Assembly (NCBI GenBank): GCA_030608825.1
Contig: JAUWDL010000004.1
Coordinates: forward strand, 1-15,038
Length of the DNA: 15,038 nucleotides
Reading direction: 5' to 3'
From: Gemmatimonadales bacterium
Lineage (GTDB): Bacteria > Gemmatimonadota > Gemmatimonadetes > Palauibacterales > Palauibacteraceae
In this document: one piece after another, positions 6,717 through 13,163 of the stretch
Layout of the letters: the number at the start of each line of letters is the position of its first letter
Position numbering within the stretch: the stretch's first letter is position 1
Translations under genes and position numbers: made by a program
The notes under the pieces: model-generated
What the model saw: only the letters and a program-made list of their open reading frames with translations
Told to the model about the DNA's origin: nothing
The model's database searches: none

Positions 6717-9149
6717 TCAGGTCAGGGGCCACACGATGGGGAGCACGAAGAGAACCACCCCGAGCAGGACCGCGACGAGGGGAATCCCCACCCGCGTGTA
6801 GTCCGAGACCCGGTAGCCGCCCACACCCATGACCAGGAGGTTCACGGGGTGGCCAAAGGGGCTCATGAAGGCGCACGAGCTCCCGATCGCCACCACCATG
6901 AGGAGAGCGTGGGGCGACAGGCCGAGGGCGGCGGCGCTGCCGAGCGCGATCGGAGCCATCAGGACAGCCACGGCGGCGGTCGGCATGAACTGCGCGGCCA
7001 GCGCGGTGATCAGGAAGAGAGACGCGAGAAGCGCTCGTGGACCCGCCGAGCCGGCCGTTCCAAGAACCGACTCGGCGATGAGCCCGGCGGCTCCCGTTCC
7101 CTCCATGGCGAGTCCCAGCGCCAGCATCCCGGCGATGAGCACCAGGACTTTCCACTCGATGAACTTGTAGGCCTCGTCCACCGTGAGGCACCCGGTGAGG
7201 ATCATCAAGAGGCCACCCGTCGGAGCCGCGATGTAGATCGGCAGCAAGCCGATGCCTACCGAGAGGATCATGGCTGCCATGATGGCCGCGGCCAGGGGTG
7301 CCTTCCGCTCGCGAAACGCCTCCCGCACCTCTGCGCTGAGCACCAGCCAGTCAGGGTCATGCGCCAACTTGGCCAGCTCCGAGCGCCGGCCGTACAGAAG
7401 CAGCGCATCCCCGAACTGAAGGGGCATCGAGCGGACCATGACGTTCCAGTGATAGACGCGACGGCCGCGCTCTATCGCGAGGACCATCAGCCCGTACCTC
7501 TCCCGGAAGCCGAGATCTTGCAGGGTTCTTCCGCCGATGGTGGTGCGCGGAGAGAGCGTGACCTCGGCGAAGCCGACCGTGTGCGACTCGAGGTCCTCCA
7601 GCAGCAGGGGCTGCTCTCCGTTGAACTCGAGCCCCTGGATCCCCTCGAGGATGGAGAGATCTTCCTCCCTGCCCTCCAGGAAGAGCCGATCTCCGGCCCG
7701 CAGCACCGTGTCCCCTTGAGGAAGCAGGCTTCTCTCGCCGGTGCGCTGAATCTCGAGCACGGTCAGGTCGAGGGCGGCCCGGATACGCGTCTCATCCAGA
7801 CGTCGGCCGTCCAGCCAGGAGCGCTCCGGAACGACGACACGCAGCAGCCTCCGCTCCAGGCGGTATCGCCGGCTCGCCTCCTCGCTTCCGATCAGCCGGA
7901 CGTCGGAGAAATCGGGCGCCGTCCGAAGCCCCTCGAGGCGTTCCACGGTCGCGCGCAGCAAGAGCACGTCACCCACCTCCAGCTGCGTCTGGTGGAGGCG
8001 CGTCCGCTTCACGACGCCGCTGCGGTCGACGGCCAGCACGGTGGCGTGGAACCGACGTCGAAAGTTGGCGTCGACGATGTTCTCTCCGAGAATCGGAGCT
8101 CCGTGGCCGACGGTGGCCTCCAGGAAGCCGACCGACTCCGAGAGGAGCTCCGCGGCGGCAGGGGGCTCCTCGGTGGATAGACGTCTCCAGGTCTTGGCGG
8201 CTTCGAGCGCCGAGCGCCGCCCCTCGACCACGACGCGGTCACCGGTTCGAAGCACGAACGTGGCCGCGGGGCCCAGGATGTAGTTTCCGTCGCGCACGAT
8301 GGCCAGGATGGTGAGGCCGAGCACCGTTCCGAGGCGGCTCTCGACGAGGGTTCGACCCTCGAGCGTCGATCTGGTCGGAAGCTGGAGGCTGAACAGCGTG
8401 TCCTCGAGCTCGAACTGCGCCCAAAGGCCGGCGCCGACTCCGCGCTCCCCGTCCTTTCGGCGCTCGGGAAGGAGCCGGCGGCCGATCAGCGCCATATAGG
8501 CCACCCCCGCGACGAGGGCGGCGATACCGACGGGCGTGAACGCGAACATGCCGAAGCCGCCGAGACCCGCATCGGCCGCCGCGCCGCTGATCAGGATGTT
8601 CGGGGCGGTGCCGATCATGGTGGTCATGCCGCCCAGCAGCGAGGCGAAGGCGAGCGGAATCAGAAGCTTGGACGGTGAGTGACCGGTACGGCCGGAGATC
8701 TCCAGGACGACAGGAATGAGGAGCGCGCTGACGGCGATGTTGTTCATGATGGCGGAGAGAAGACCGGCCGTGACCATCAGGAGGAGGGTGAGCCGACCCG
8801 CACCCTCTCCGGCCAGCCGCAGGACGTGGTCGCCGACGAAGTGCGCGATGCCCGTTCTGTACAGGCCGCCGCTGAGCACCAGAACCGCGGCGATCGTGAT
8901 GACGGCCGGGTTGCTGAACCCCTGGATGGCCTCCAGCCCCGTAAGCAGCCCCGTCAGGGCGAGCAGCAGCAGGACGATGAGCGCGACGAGGTCGTAGCGT
9001 ACCCAACCGGTGACGAAGAGCACGACCGCCGCCGCCACGATCGCCAGGACCAGCAGGATGGAGGGTGTCACGGAATCGCCGAGGCCGGATCCGGAGTCGA
9101 AGTCTACGCGTCGGGCCCGAAAGGAACGGGGACCGCTCCCTGATGGCAA
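6717..9149 (-). CDS. SLC13-type permease with four tandem TrkA-C (RCK-C) domains
   Basis: Inner-membrane transporter of the DASS/SLC13 group (ion transporter superfamily), 810 aa. The N-terminal membrane half (about 28-225) holds MNNIAVSALLIP (135-146) and GTAPNILISG (180-189). The C-terminal membrane half (about 617-810) holds the matching MPTAAVAVLMAP and SPFGHPVNLLVMG, the inverted-repeat layout expected of the family. Between them are four regulatory RCK-C/TrkA-C domains at about 250-312, 341-402, 434-496 and 525-593, each ending in a GD motif (TGDRVVVEG, VGDVLLLRA, AGDRLFLEG, FGDALLLYG). Common relatives have two such domains and about 600 aa. The substrate (dicarboxylate, sulfate or another anion) cannot be told. 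Start TTG at 9149 follows a GGGGGAG run; GTG at 9071 would remove 26 non-hydrophobic residues and is an equal alternative. It is convergent with kbl (49-nt gap with no clear terminator). Confidence 0.85.
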   Translation of the reverse strand: MPSGSGPRSFRARRVDFDSGSGLGDSVTPSILLVLAIVAAAVVLFVTGWVRYDLVALIVLLLLALTGLLTGLEAIQGFSNPAVITIAAVLVLSGGLYRTGIAHFVGDHVLRLAGEGAGRLTLLLMVTAGLLSAIMNNIAVSALLIPVVLEISGRTGHSPSKLLIPLAFASLLGGMTTMIGTAPNILISGAAADAGLGGFGMFAFTPVGIAALVAGVAYMALIGRRLLPERRKDGERGVGAGLWAQFELEDTLFSLQLPTRSTLEGRTLVESRLGTVLGLTILAIVRDGNYILGPAATFVLRTGDRVVVEGRRSALEAAKTWRRLSTEEPPAAAELLSESVGFLEATVGHGAPILGENIVDANFRRRFHATVLAVDRSGVVKRTRLHQTQLEVGDVLLLRATVERLEGLRTAPDFSDVRLIGSEEASRRYRLERRLLRVVVPERSWLDGRRLDETRIRAALDLTVLEIQRTGERSLLPQGDTVLRAGDRLFLEGREEDLSILEGIQGLEFNGEQPLLLEDLESHTVGFAEVTLSPRTTIGGRTLQDLGFRERYGLMVLAIERGRRVYHWNVMVRSMPLQFGDALLLYGRRSELAKLAHDPDWLVLSAEVREAFRERKAPLAAAIMAAMILSVGIGLLPIYIAAPTGGLLMILTGCLTVDEAYKFIEWKVLVLIAGMLALGLAMEGTGAAGLIAESVLGTAGSAGPRALLASLFLITALAAQFMPTAAVAVLMAPIALGSAAALGLSPHALLMVVAIGSSCAFMSPFGHPVNLLVMGVGGYRVSDYTRVGIPLVAVLLGVVLFVLPIVWPLT

Positions 9150-9177
9150 GCTCCCCCCTCTGGCGGCCCCCGGGATC

Positions 9178-9187
9178 TGACTATAAT
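9178..9187 (+). promoter_or_regulatory. Promoter -10 element for rpe
   Basis: A perfect TATAAT occurs at 9182-9187, with TG two bases upstream (9178-9179), resembling an extended -10. At 17-nt spacing the -35 position reads TCTGGC, a poor match. An AT-rich hexamer like this stands out in the GC-rich surroundings and lies 63 nt before the rpe ATG, in the divergent region shared with the permease gene. Confidence 0.55.
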
Positions 9188-9250
9188 TCGTGGGTCCGAC
9201 GCGGGGCAGCTTGCCCCCCTGTCACCCTGTGCCGGAAGGATCTCAACCGC

Positions 9251-9934
9251 ATGGACGCGCCCGAAGGCATCGTGATTGCTCCGTCGGTGCTGGCCGCCGA
9301 CTACGCCCGTCTCGGAGAGCACGTGCGGGAGGCCGAAGAGGCCGGCGCGCGGTGGTTCCAGCTTGATGTGATGGACGGTCGCTTCGTGCCGAACCTGGCG
9401 GCCGGGCTCCCGGTGGCGCGAGCCCTCCGGGCGTGCACGGAGGCGTTCATGGACGCCCACCTGATGGTGCACGAACCCGGGCGGTTTCTGGCGCCCTTCG
9501 CCGATGCGGGTGCCGACCTCATCACGATCCACCAGGAGGCGAGCCTGCACCTGCACCGCGATCTCGTGGAGATCCGAAAGCTCGGCTGCGGGTGCGGGGT
9601 CGCGATAAACCCGGCGACGCCGGCGGAGGCGATCGGGGAGGTGCTCCACCTGGTCGACCTCGTTCTCGTGATGACCGTGAACCCGGGCTTCGGCGGGCAG
9701 CGGTTCATCGCCTCGGCGCTTCCGAAGCTGGGACGAATCCGAGAGATGGCGGCGGCGTACGGGCTGGAGGGTATCCGGTTCCAGATCGACGGCGGCGTGG
9801 ACACGGAGACGGCGCCGCTCGCGGTAGCGGCCGGAGCCGACGTGCTGATCGCGGGCTCCTCGGTCTTCCGGGGCGCCGGCAGCGTGGCCGAGAACTTCAG
9901 GGCCCTGCAGGCCGCCGCCGCCGTGCCGGTGTAA
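9251..9934 (+). CDS. rpe: Ribulose-phosphate 3-epimerase
   Basis: Cytosolic TIM-barrel enzyme interconverting ribulose 5-phosphate and xylulose 5-phosphate in the pentose phosphate pathway. The protein has 227 aa, the normal length. Recognised motifs: IAPSVLAADYARLG at the N-terminus, LDVMDGRFVPN (38-48), DAHLMVHEP (about 74-82), INPATP, MTVNPGFGGQ (phosphate loop), IDGGVD and GADVLIAGSSVF. The ATG at 9251 follows GGAAGGA at a gap of about 10 nt; longer upstream extensions lack family similarity. Oddity: the metal-ligand histidine that normally starts the H-x-D-V-M-D strand is Gln37 here, while the Asp on that strand, the His of AHLMV and the late Asp of IDGG are present. It appears monocistronic with its own promoter. 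Confidence 0.93.
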   Translation: MDAPEGIVIAPSVLAADYARLGEHVREAEEAGARWFQLDVMDGRFVPNLAAGLPVARALRACTEAFMDAHLMVHEPGRFLAPFADAGADLITIHQEASLHLHRDLVEIRKLGCGCGVAINPATPAEAIGEVLHLVDLVLVMTVNPGFGGQRFIASALPKLGRIREMAAAYGLEGIRFQIDGGVDTETAPLAVAAGADVLIAGSSVFRGAGSVAENFRALQAAAAVPV

Positions 9935-9973
9935 CGGCTGCCCTTCCCTCGGCGAGAGTGCCGCCGAGCCGTT
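9933..9973 (+). terminator. Possible stem-loop at the rpe 3' end
   Basis: AACGGCT (9933-9939) can pair with AGCCGTT (9967-9973). Inside it, CTCGGCG (9948-9954) can pair with CGCCGAG (9962-9968); the two stems share two bases, so they would be trimmed or alternative. No U-tract follows, so if it terminates transcription it is not a canonical intrinsic terminator. Confidence 0.3.
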
Positions 9974-10005
9974 CGACACAGGAAACCGATTCGACGCCGG
10001 AAACC
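9972..10005. repeat. 16-bp direct repeat with 18-bp period
   Basis: TTCGACACAGGAAACC (9972-9987) and TTCGACGCCGGAAACC (9990-10005) differ at two positions. They sit just upstream of the predicted structured leader of the cysteine operon, a position suited to a regulator site. No protein family is implied by the sequence. Confidence 0.5.
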
Positions 10006-10090
10006 AAAGGCAGGGTTGAGGGGTTACATTTCAGATACTCCGCCCGACTTGGCCGGGCCGGAGAGCCCTCGAACCGATGACCGTGTGAAG

Positions 10091-10189
10091 ATGACACCGC
10101 GCACATCGAAGACCGGAAGGACGAGCGTTACGGCCGTCTGTAGCTGTCGAATCAACTTCCGACGGCGGGGGACCGCGGTGCGCGCGTAG
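10091..10189 (+). CDS. Possible 32-aa leader peptide with a Cys-Ser-Cys stretch
   Basis: ATG at 10091 to TAG at 10187-10189. The peptide is basic (TSKTGRTS, then CSCRINFRRR). The two Cys codons (TGT at 10139 and 10145) fall inside the loop of hairpin (c) of the leader, 30 nt before the terminator stem lies the stop codon. This is the layout expected of translation-coupled attenuation, but two Cys codons are few, the ribosome site is weak and short open frames are common in GC-rich DNA. Reported as a possibility only. Confidence 0.15.
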   Translation: MTPRTSKTGRTSVTAVCSCRINFRRRGTAVRA

Positions 10190-10218
10190 ATCGACAGATC
10201 GTTCCGGATGGCGCCACG

Positions 10219-10248
10219 AGCCGCGAGCCCCGAGCTCGCGGCTTTTTT
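10219..10248 (+). terminator. Strong intrinsic terminator / attenuator 34 nt before cysM
   Basis: AGCCGCGAGC (10219-10228) pairs perfectly over 10 bp with GCTCGCGGCT (10234-10243) around a 5-nt loop, followed directly by a T-run (10244-10248, six Ts counting the last stem base). The cysM ATG is at 10283, which leaves no obvious room for a full promoter between them. Confidence 0.9.
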
Positions 10249-10282
10249 GTATCCAGGGACCTTCAACGGAAGCGAACGAACG

Positions 10283-11227
10283 ATGGAACCAGCCCTCAAC
10301 CTCATGGAAAAGCCTGGCTCTCATGTGGCGCTGTCGCGCTCGGCGCGGGCGCTGGTGGAGACCATCGGGCGGACGCCACTGCTCCACCTGCCCTCGCCCG
10401 ATCCGCGCGTCGAGATCCTCGGTAAGGCCGAGTGGCTCAATCCGGGCGGCTCCGTGAAGGATCGCACCGCGTGGTCGATCGTTCGGGATGGACTGTGGAC
10501 GGGCGGACTCGCGGACCGGTCCCTTCTTGACGCCAGTTCCGGAAACACGGCCATCGCCTACGCCATGATCGGGGCGGCCGTCGGCTTCGAGGTCACCCTC
10601 TGCCTGCCGGAGAACGCGAGTCGGGAGAGGCTGCGGACCCTGGATGCCTTTGGGGCACGCCTCGTCCTCACGGACCCGCTCGAGGGCACTGACGGCTCGA
10701 TCCTGGAGGCTCGACGCTTGGCCAAAACATCGCCGGATCGCTACTGGTACGCGGATCAGTACTCGAACCCGGGAAACTGGCGGGCGCACTACGAGGGCAC
10801 GGCTCTCGAGATCTGGCAGCAGAGCGGTGGCCGTGTCACTCACTTCGTGGCCGGCCTCGGCACGACCGGGACCCTGATCGGCACCGGCCGGCGACTGCGC
10901 GAGCTGGAGAACCGGGTGCGGATCATCGCGGTGGAGCCGCTCGAGGCCCTGCACGGCATCGAAGGCCTGAAAAACCTCGATTCGGCGCTGCGTCCGGCCA
11001 TCTACGACCCGACCGTGGCCGACGAGAGGATCAGGATCTCCACGGAGGAGGCCCGGAGTTGGGCACGGCGGCTCGCGCGCGAGAGCGGCCTCTTCGTCGG
11101 CACGTCCTCCGGGGCCGCCTACGCGGGCTGCATCCGGGCCGCGGAACGACTCGAAGCCGGCACGATCGTTACGATCCTGCCGGACGGCGGAGACCGCTAC
11201 CTCAGCGAGGGAGCGAGCAGGCCGTGA
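10283..11227 (+). CDS. cysM: Cysteine synthase, CysM type (probable O-phosphoserine / sulfur-carrier dependent)
   Basis: PLP-dependent beta-replacement enzyme making cysteine from an activated serine and a sulfur donor. The protein has 314 aa. Motifs: IGRTPLLHLP near the start, PLP lysine in NPGGSVKDR (Lys59), SSGNTAIAYA, the phosphate-binding GLGTTGTLIGTGR and VGTSSGAAYAG late in the protein. The neighbours (JAMM peptidase and sulfur carrier) match M. tuberculosis mec-cysO-cysM, whose CysM uses O-phosphoserine and CysO thiocarboxylate. The segment HGIEGLKNLDSALRPAIYD resembles that clade more than CysK, as far as I can align from memory. ATG at 10283 has GGAAG 10 nt upstream; ATG at 10304 is possible, and an upstream ATG at 10208 would overlap the terminator and is rejected. 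Its stop overlaps the next gene by 4 nt. Confidence 0.88.
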   Translation: MEPALNLMEKPGSHVALSRSARALVETIGRTPLLHLPSPDPRVEILGKAEWLNPGGSVKDRTAWSIVRDGLWTGGLADRSLLDASSGNTAIAYAMIGAAVGFEVTLCLPENASRERLRTLDAFGARLVLTDPLEGTDGSILEARRLAKTSPDRYWYADQYSNPGNWRAHYEGTALEIWQQSGGRVTHFVAGLGTTGTLIGTGRRLRELENRVRIIAVEPLEALHGIEGLKNLDSALRPAIYDPTVADERIRISTEEARSWARRLARESGLFVGTSSGAAYAGCIRAAERLEAGTIVTILPDGGDRYLSEGASRP

Positions 11228-11658
11228 GCGTGACGCGGACCCAGTTGGAGATCGGCTCGAAGATCTGCGCCGATCTGCTCGCATCCGTCGCGCAGGGCTA
11301 TCCAGGGGAGGCATGCGGAATCCTGCTCGGCCGGATCGAGGGAGACCGGCGGGTGGTCGAAGGCTTCCGGCCCGCACCGAACCGCTGGTCCGAGCGAGAG
11401 GATCGTTACCTGGTGGATCCGGAGAGCCTTCGTCGCGCTCTGGCCGCCGAAGAGGCGGGCGGCGCGCGAGTGCTCGGATTCTATCACTCCCACCCCGACG
11501 CCCCACCGTTGCCCTCCGAGACCGATCGAGAGCTGGCATGGCCGTGGTACTACTATGTGATCATCCGGGTCGCGGTGGGAAAGCCTGAGGAAACGCGGGC
11601 CTGGGAACTGGATGTGGACACGGGTCGCTTCGAGGAGCGGCCGATCCGCTATACTTGA
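11224..11658 (+). CDS. mec: JAMM/MPN+ metallopeptidase, Mec type (sulfur-carrier-cysteine hydrolase)
   Basis: Zinc peptidase of the JAB1/MPN+ family, 144 aa. The complete JAMM signature is visible: Glu29 in YPGEACGILLG and HSHPDAPPLPSETD, giving His88, His90, Ser98 and Asp101. In M. tuberculosis, Mec cuts the bond between the C-terminal glycine of CysO and the newly made cysteine, releasing cysteine and free CysO. Start GTG at 11224 overlaps the cysM stop (GTGA), so translation is probably coupled. The gene ends 28 nt before the carrier-E1 fusion. In this arrangement it might also cut the fused carrier from its E1 (inference). C-terminal extensions are absent; the size is typical of minimal bacterial JAMM enzymes. 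Confidence 0.88.
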   Translation: MSVTRTQLEIGSKICADLLASVAQGYPGEACGILLGRIEGDRRVVEGFRPAPNRWSEREDRYLVDPESLRRALAAEEAGGARVLGFYHSHPDAPPLPSETDRELAWPWYYYVIIRVAVGKPEETRAWELDVDTGRFEERPIRYT

Positions 11659-11686
11659 TCGATGCACGCCAGCGAGAGGTGTAAGA

Positions 11687-13156
11687 ATGGCTAGAGTCTC
11701 GATACGCATCCCGACACCGCTGCGACCCTTCGTGGACGGGAGGTCGAGCGTCGACGTCGAGGCGGAGACGGCCCGCGGGGCGCTCGCCCGGCTGACGGAG
11801 TCCAACGAGCGCCTTCGTGCCCAGCTTTTCGATGACGATGGCGAGCTGCGGAACTTCGTGAATGTCTACGTCGGTACGAACAATCTCCGCGACCTGCCCG
11901 ACGATCCGGCGCTGGAGGAGGGGACGGAGCTCAGCATCATCCCGTCGATCGCCGGCGGGCGCACCTCGGAGGTGATCGAGATGACTGGCGGTGGCGCCGA
12001 AGCCGAGCGTGCCGGGCTCACGACCGATGAGCTACGCCGCTACAGCCGTCACCTTCTCATCCCCGAGGTGGGCCTGGAGGGGCAGGAGCGGCTCAAGGGA
12101 GCTCGGGTTCTTCTCGTCGGCGCCGGCGGTCTGGGCTCGCCCCTCGCCCTCTATCTCACGGCAGCCGGAGTAGGGAAGATAGGCATCGTCGATCACGATG
12201 TAGTCGACTTCACAAACCTGCAGCGACAGATCCTGCACGACACATCTTCTGTCGGCACTTCGAAGCTGGAATCCGCTCGGGCTCGCCTCCATGCGATCAA
12301 TCCCAACGTGGATGTGGAAACGTTCGAGACCAGGCTGGATTCGGGCAACGCGCTGGAGATCCTGCAGGGCTGGGACGTCGTGGCGGATGGGAGCGACAAC
12401 TTCCCGACTCGCTACCTGGTGAACGACGCGGCCGTGCTCCTGGGGGTCCCAACGGTTTACGGGGCGATCTTCCGCTTCGAGGGACAGGTGTCCGTCTTCG
12501 GAGCAGAGGACGGACCGTGCTATCGCTGCCTGTTTCGCGAGCCGCCGCCGGCCGAGCTGGCGCCGAGCTGCGCGGACGCCGGCGTGTTCGGCGTGCTCCC
12601 GGGCATCGTCGGTACGATCCAGGCGACCGAGACGATCAAGCTCATCCTGGGCCAGGGCCGACCACTGATCGGACGAATCCTTCTCATCGACGCCTTGCAG
12701 ATGCAGTTTCGTGAGCTGAGCATCCACTCGGATCCGTCGTGCCCCGTGTGCGGGGAGAGCCCGACGATCACCGAGCTGATCGATTACGAGGAGTTTTGCG
12801 GAGTGAACGTGGACCGAGGCGGTTCGGCCGACGGCGTGCCTGAAATGGAGGTGACCCAACTCCAGCGGTGGCTGGATGAAGGCCGAGACTTCCAGCTGAT
12901 AGACGTGCGCGAGCCGTACGAATGGCAGATCTGCAACCTCGAGCCCCAGGGAGCCCGCCTGACGCCGCTCGGCGTCTTCCCCACGGTCGTCGGAGAGCTG
13001 GATCCGGCTATCCCGATGGTCGTCTACTGCCGCTCCGGCGCGCGCAGTGCGAACGCGGTGGAGAAGCTCCGGGAAGCGGGCTTCGACGCGATCAACCTGA
13101 AGGGCGGGATCCTGGCCTGGGCGGAGGAGGTCGACGAGAGCATGCCGACTTACTGA
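11687..13156 (+). CDS. ThiS/CysO-like sulfur carrier fused to MoeB/MoeZ E1 and rhodanese domain
   Basis: Three-domain protein, 489 aa. Residues 1-91 are a ubiquitin-like ThiS/MoaD/CysO domain (VSIRIPTPLRPFVDG, then NVYVGTNNLRDL and LSIIPSIAGG) ending in Gly90-Gly91, where stand-alone carriers stop. After a short link comes a MoeB/MoeZ-type E1: TDELRRYSRHLLIPEVG, the nucleotide loop GAGGLGS (about 145-151), DxxNLQRQ, DGSDNFPTRY, C278/C281 and C352/C355 as zinc cysteines, and Cys295 in SCADAGVFGVLPG as the candidate catalytic cysteine. Residues about 390-489 are a rhodanese domain with active-site CRSGARS (Cys448), the source of sulfur. ATG at 11687 has GAGAGGT 6 nt upstream. A MoaD- or ThiS-type role cannot be excluded, but cysM and mec next door favour cysteine synthesis. 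Confidence 0.9.
   Translation: MARVSIRIPTPLRPFVDGRSSVDVEAETARGALARLTESNERLRAQLFDDDGELRNFVNVYVGTNNLRDLPDDPALEEGTELSIIPSIAGGRTSEVIEMTGGGAEAERAGLTTDELRRYSRHLLIPEVGLEGQERLKGARVLLVGAGGLGSPLALYLTAAGVGKIGIVDHDVVDFTNLQRQILHDTSSVGTSKLESARARLHAINPNVDVETFETRLDSGNALEILQGWDVVADGSDNFPTRYLVNDAAVLLGVPTVYGAIFRFEGQVSVFGAEDGPCYRCLFREPPPAELAPSCADAGVFGVLPGIVGTIQATETIKLILGQGRPLIGRILLIDALQMQFRELSIHSDPSCPVCGESPTITELIDYEEFCGVNVDRGGSADGVPEMEVTQLQRWLDEGRDFQLIDVREPYEWQICNLEPQGARLTPLGVFPTVVGELDPAIPMVVYCRSGARSANAVEKLREAGFDAINLKGGILAWAEEVDESMPTY
11968..11983 (+). promoter_or_regulatory. Internal Shine-Dalgarno and in-frame ATG at the carrier/E1 junction
   Basis: GGAGGTGAT (11968-11976), an extended complement of the 16S rRNA 3' end, is followed at ideal spacing by ATG (11981-11983) in the same frame as the fusion, at residue Met99. 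Translation from here would give a 391-aa stand-alone E1-rhodanese protein. It looks like the retained ribosome site of a once separate moeZ gene. Confidence 0.65.
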
Positions 13157-13163
13157 GCCTGGC

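Larger units (their letters stand above)
10016..10248 (+). ncRNA. Candidate structured leader or small RNA ahead of cysM
   Basis: This gene-free stretch can be folded by eye into a series of hairpins. (a) TTGAGGG (10016-10022) pairs with CCCTCGA (10066-10072) and encloses a 15-nt internal loop and a 9-bp stem, CTCCG/CGGAG plus CCCG/CGGG, with loop ACTTGGC. (b) CGATG (10075-10079) pairs with CATCG (10104-10108), with GTGT/ACAC inside. (c) GCCGTC (10133-10138) pairs with GACGGC (10161-10166). (d) The intrinsic terminator follows at 10219-10248. I do not recognise a known riboswitch class. It may be an attenuator leader for the cysM operon or a stand-alone small RNA. GC-rich DNA folds easily, so only the terminator is firm. 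Confidence 0.4.

Noticed and set aside
10040..10080. GGTTCGAGG on the minus strand, like a tRNA T-loop
   Set aside because: The flanking bases do not form the five-pair T-stem, and no acceptor or anticodon arms are visible.
10163..10180. GGCGGGGGACCGCGG resembling the T-box core AGGGTGGNACCGCG
   Set aside because: Three of the fixed positions differ, including the leading A and the T of the TGGN that pairs with the tRNA end, and I find no convincing Stem I specifier loop. GC-rich sequence makes chance matches likely. A covariance search would settle it.
10208..10282. Upstream ATG extension of cysM (25 more codons)
   Set aside because: It would put the strong terminator hairpin inside the coding region, and the added residues do not match the family N-terminus.
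10031..11539. Long minus-strand open frame (502 codons) opposite the leader, cysM and mec
   Set aside because: Both plus-strand genes have full catalytic motifs, and the opposite frame is an Arg-rich shadow that also runs through the terminator hairpin.
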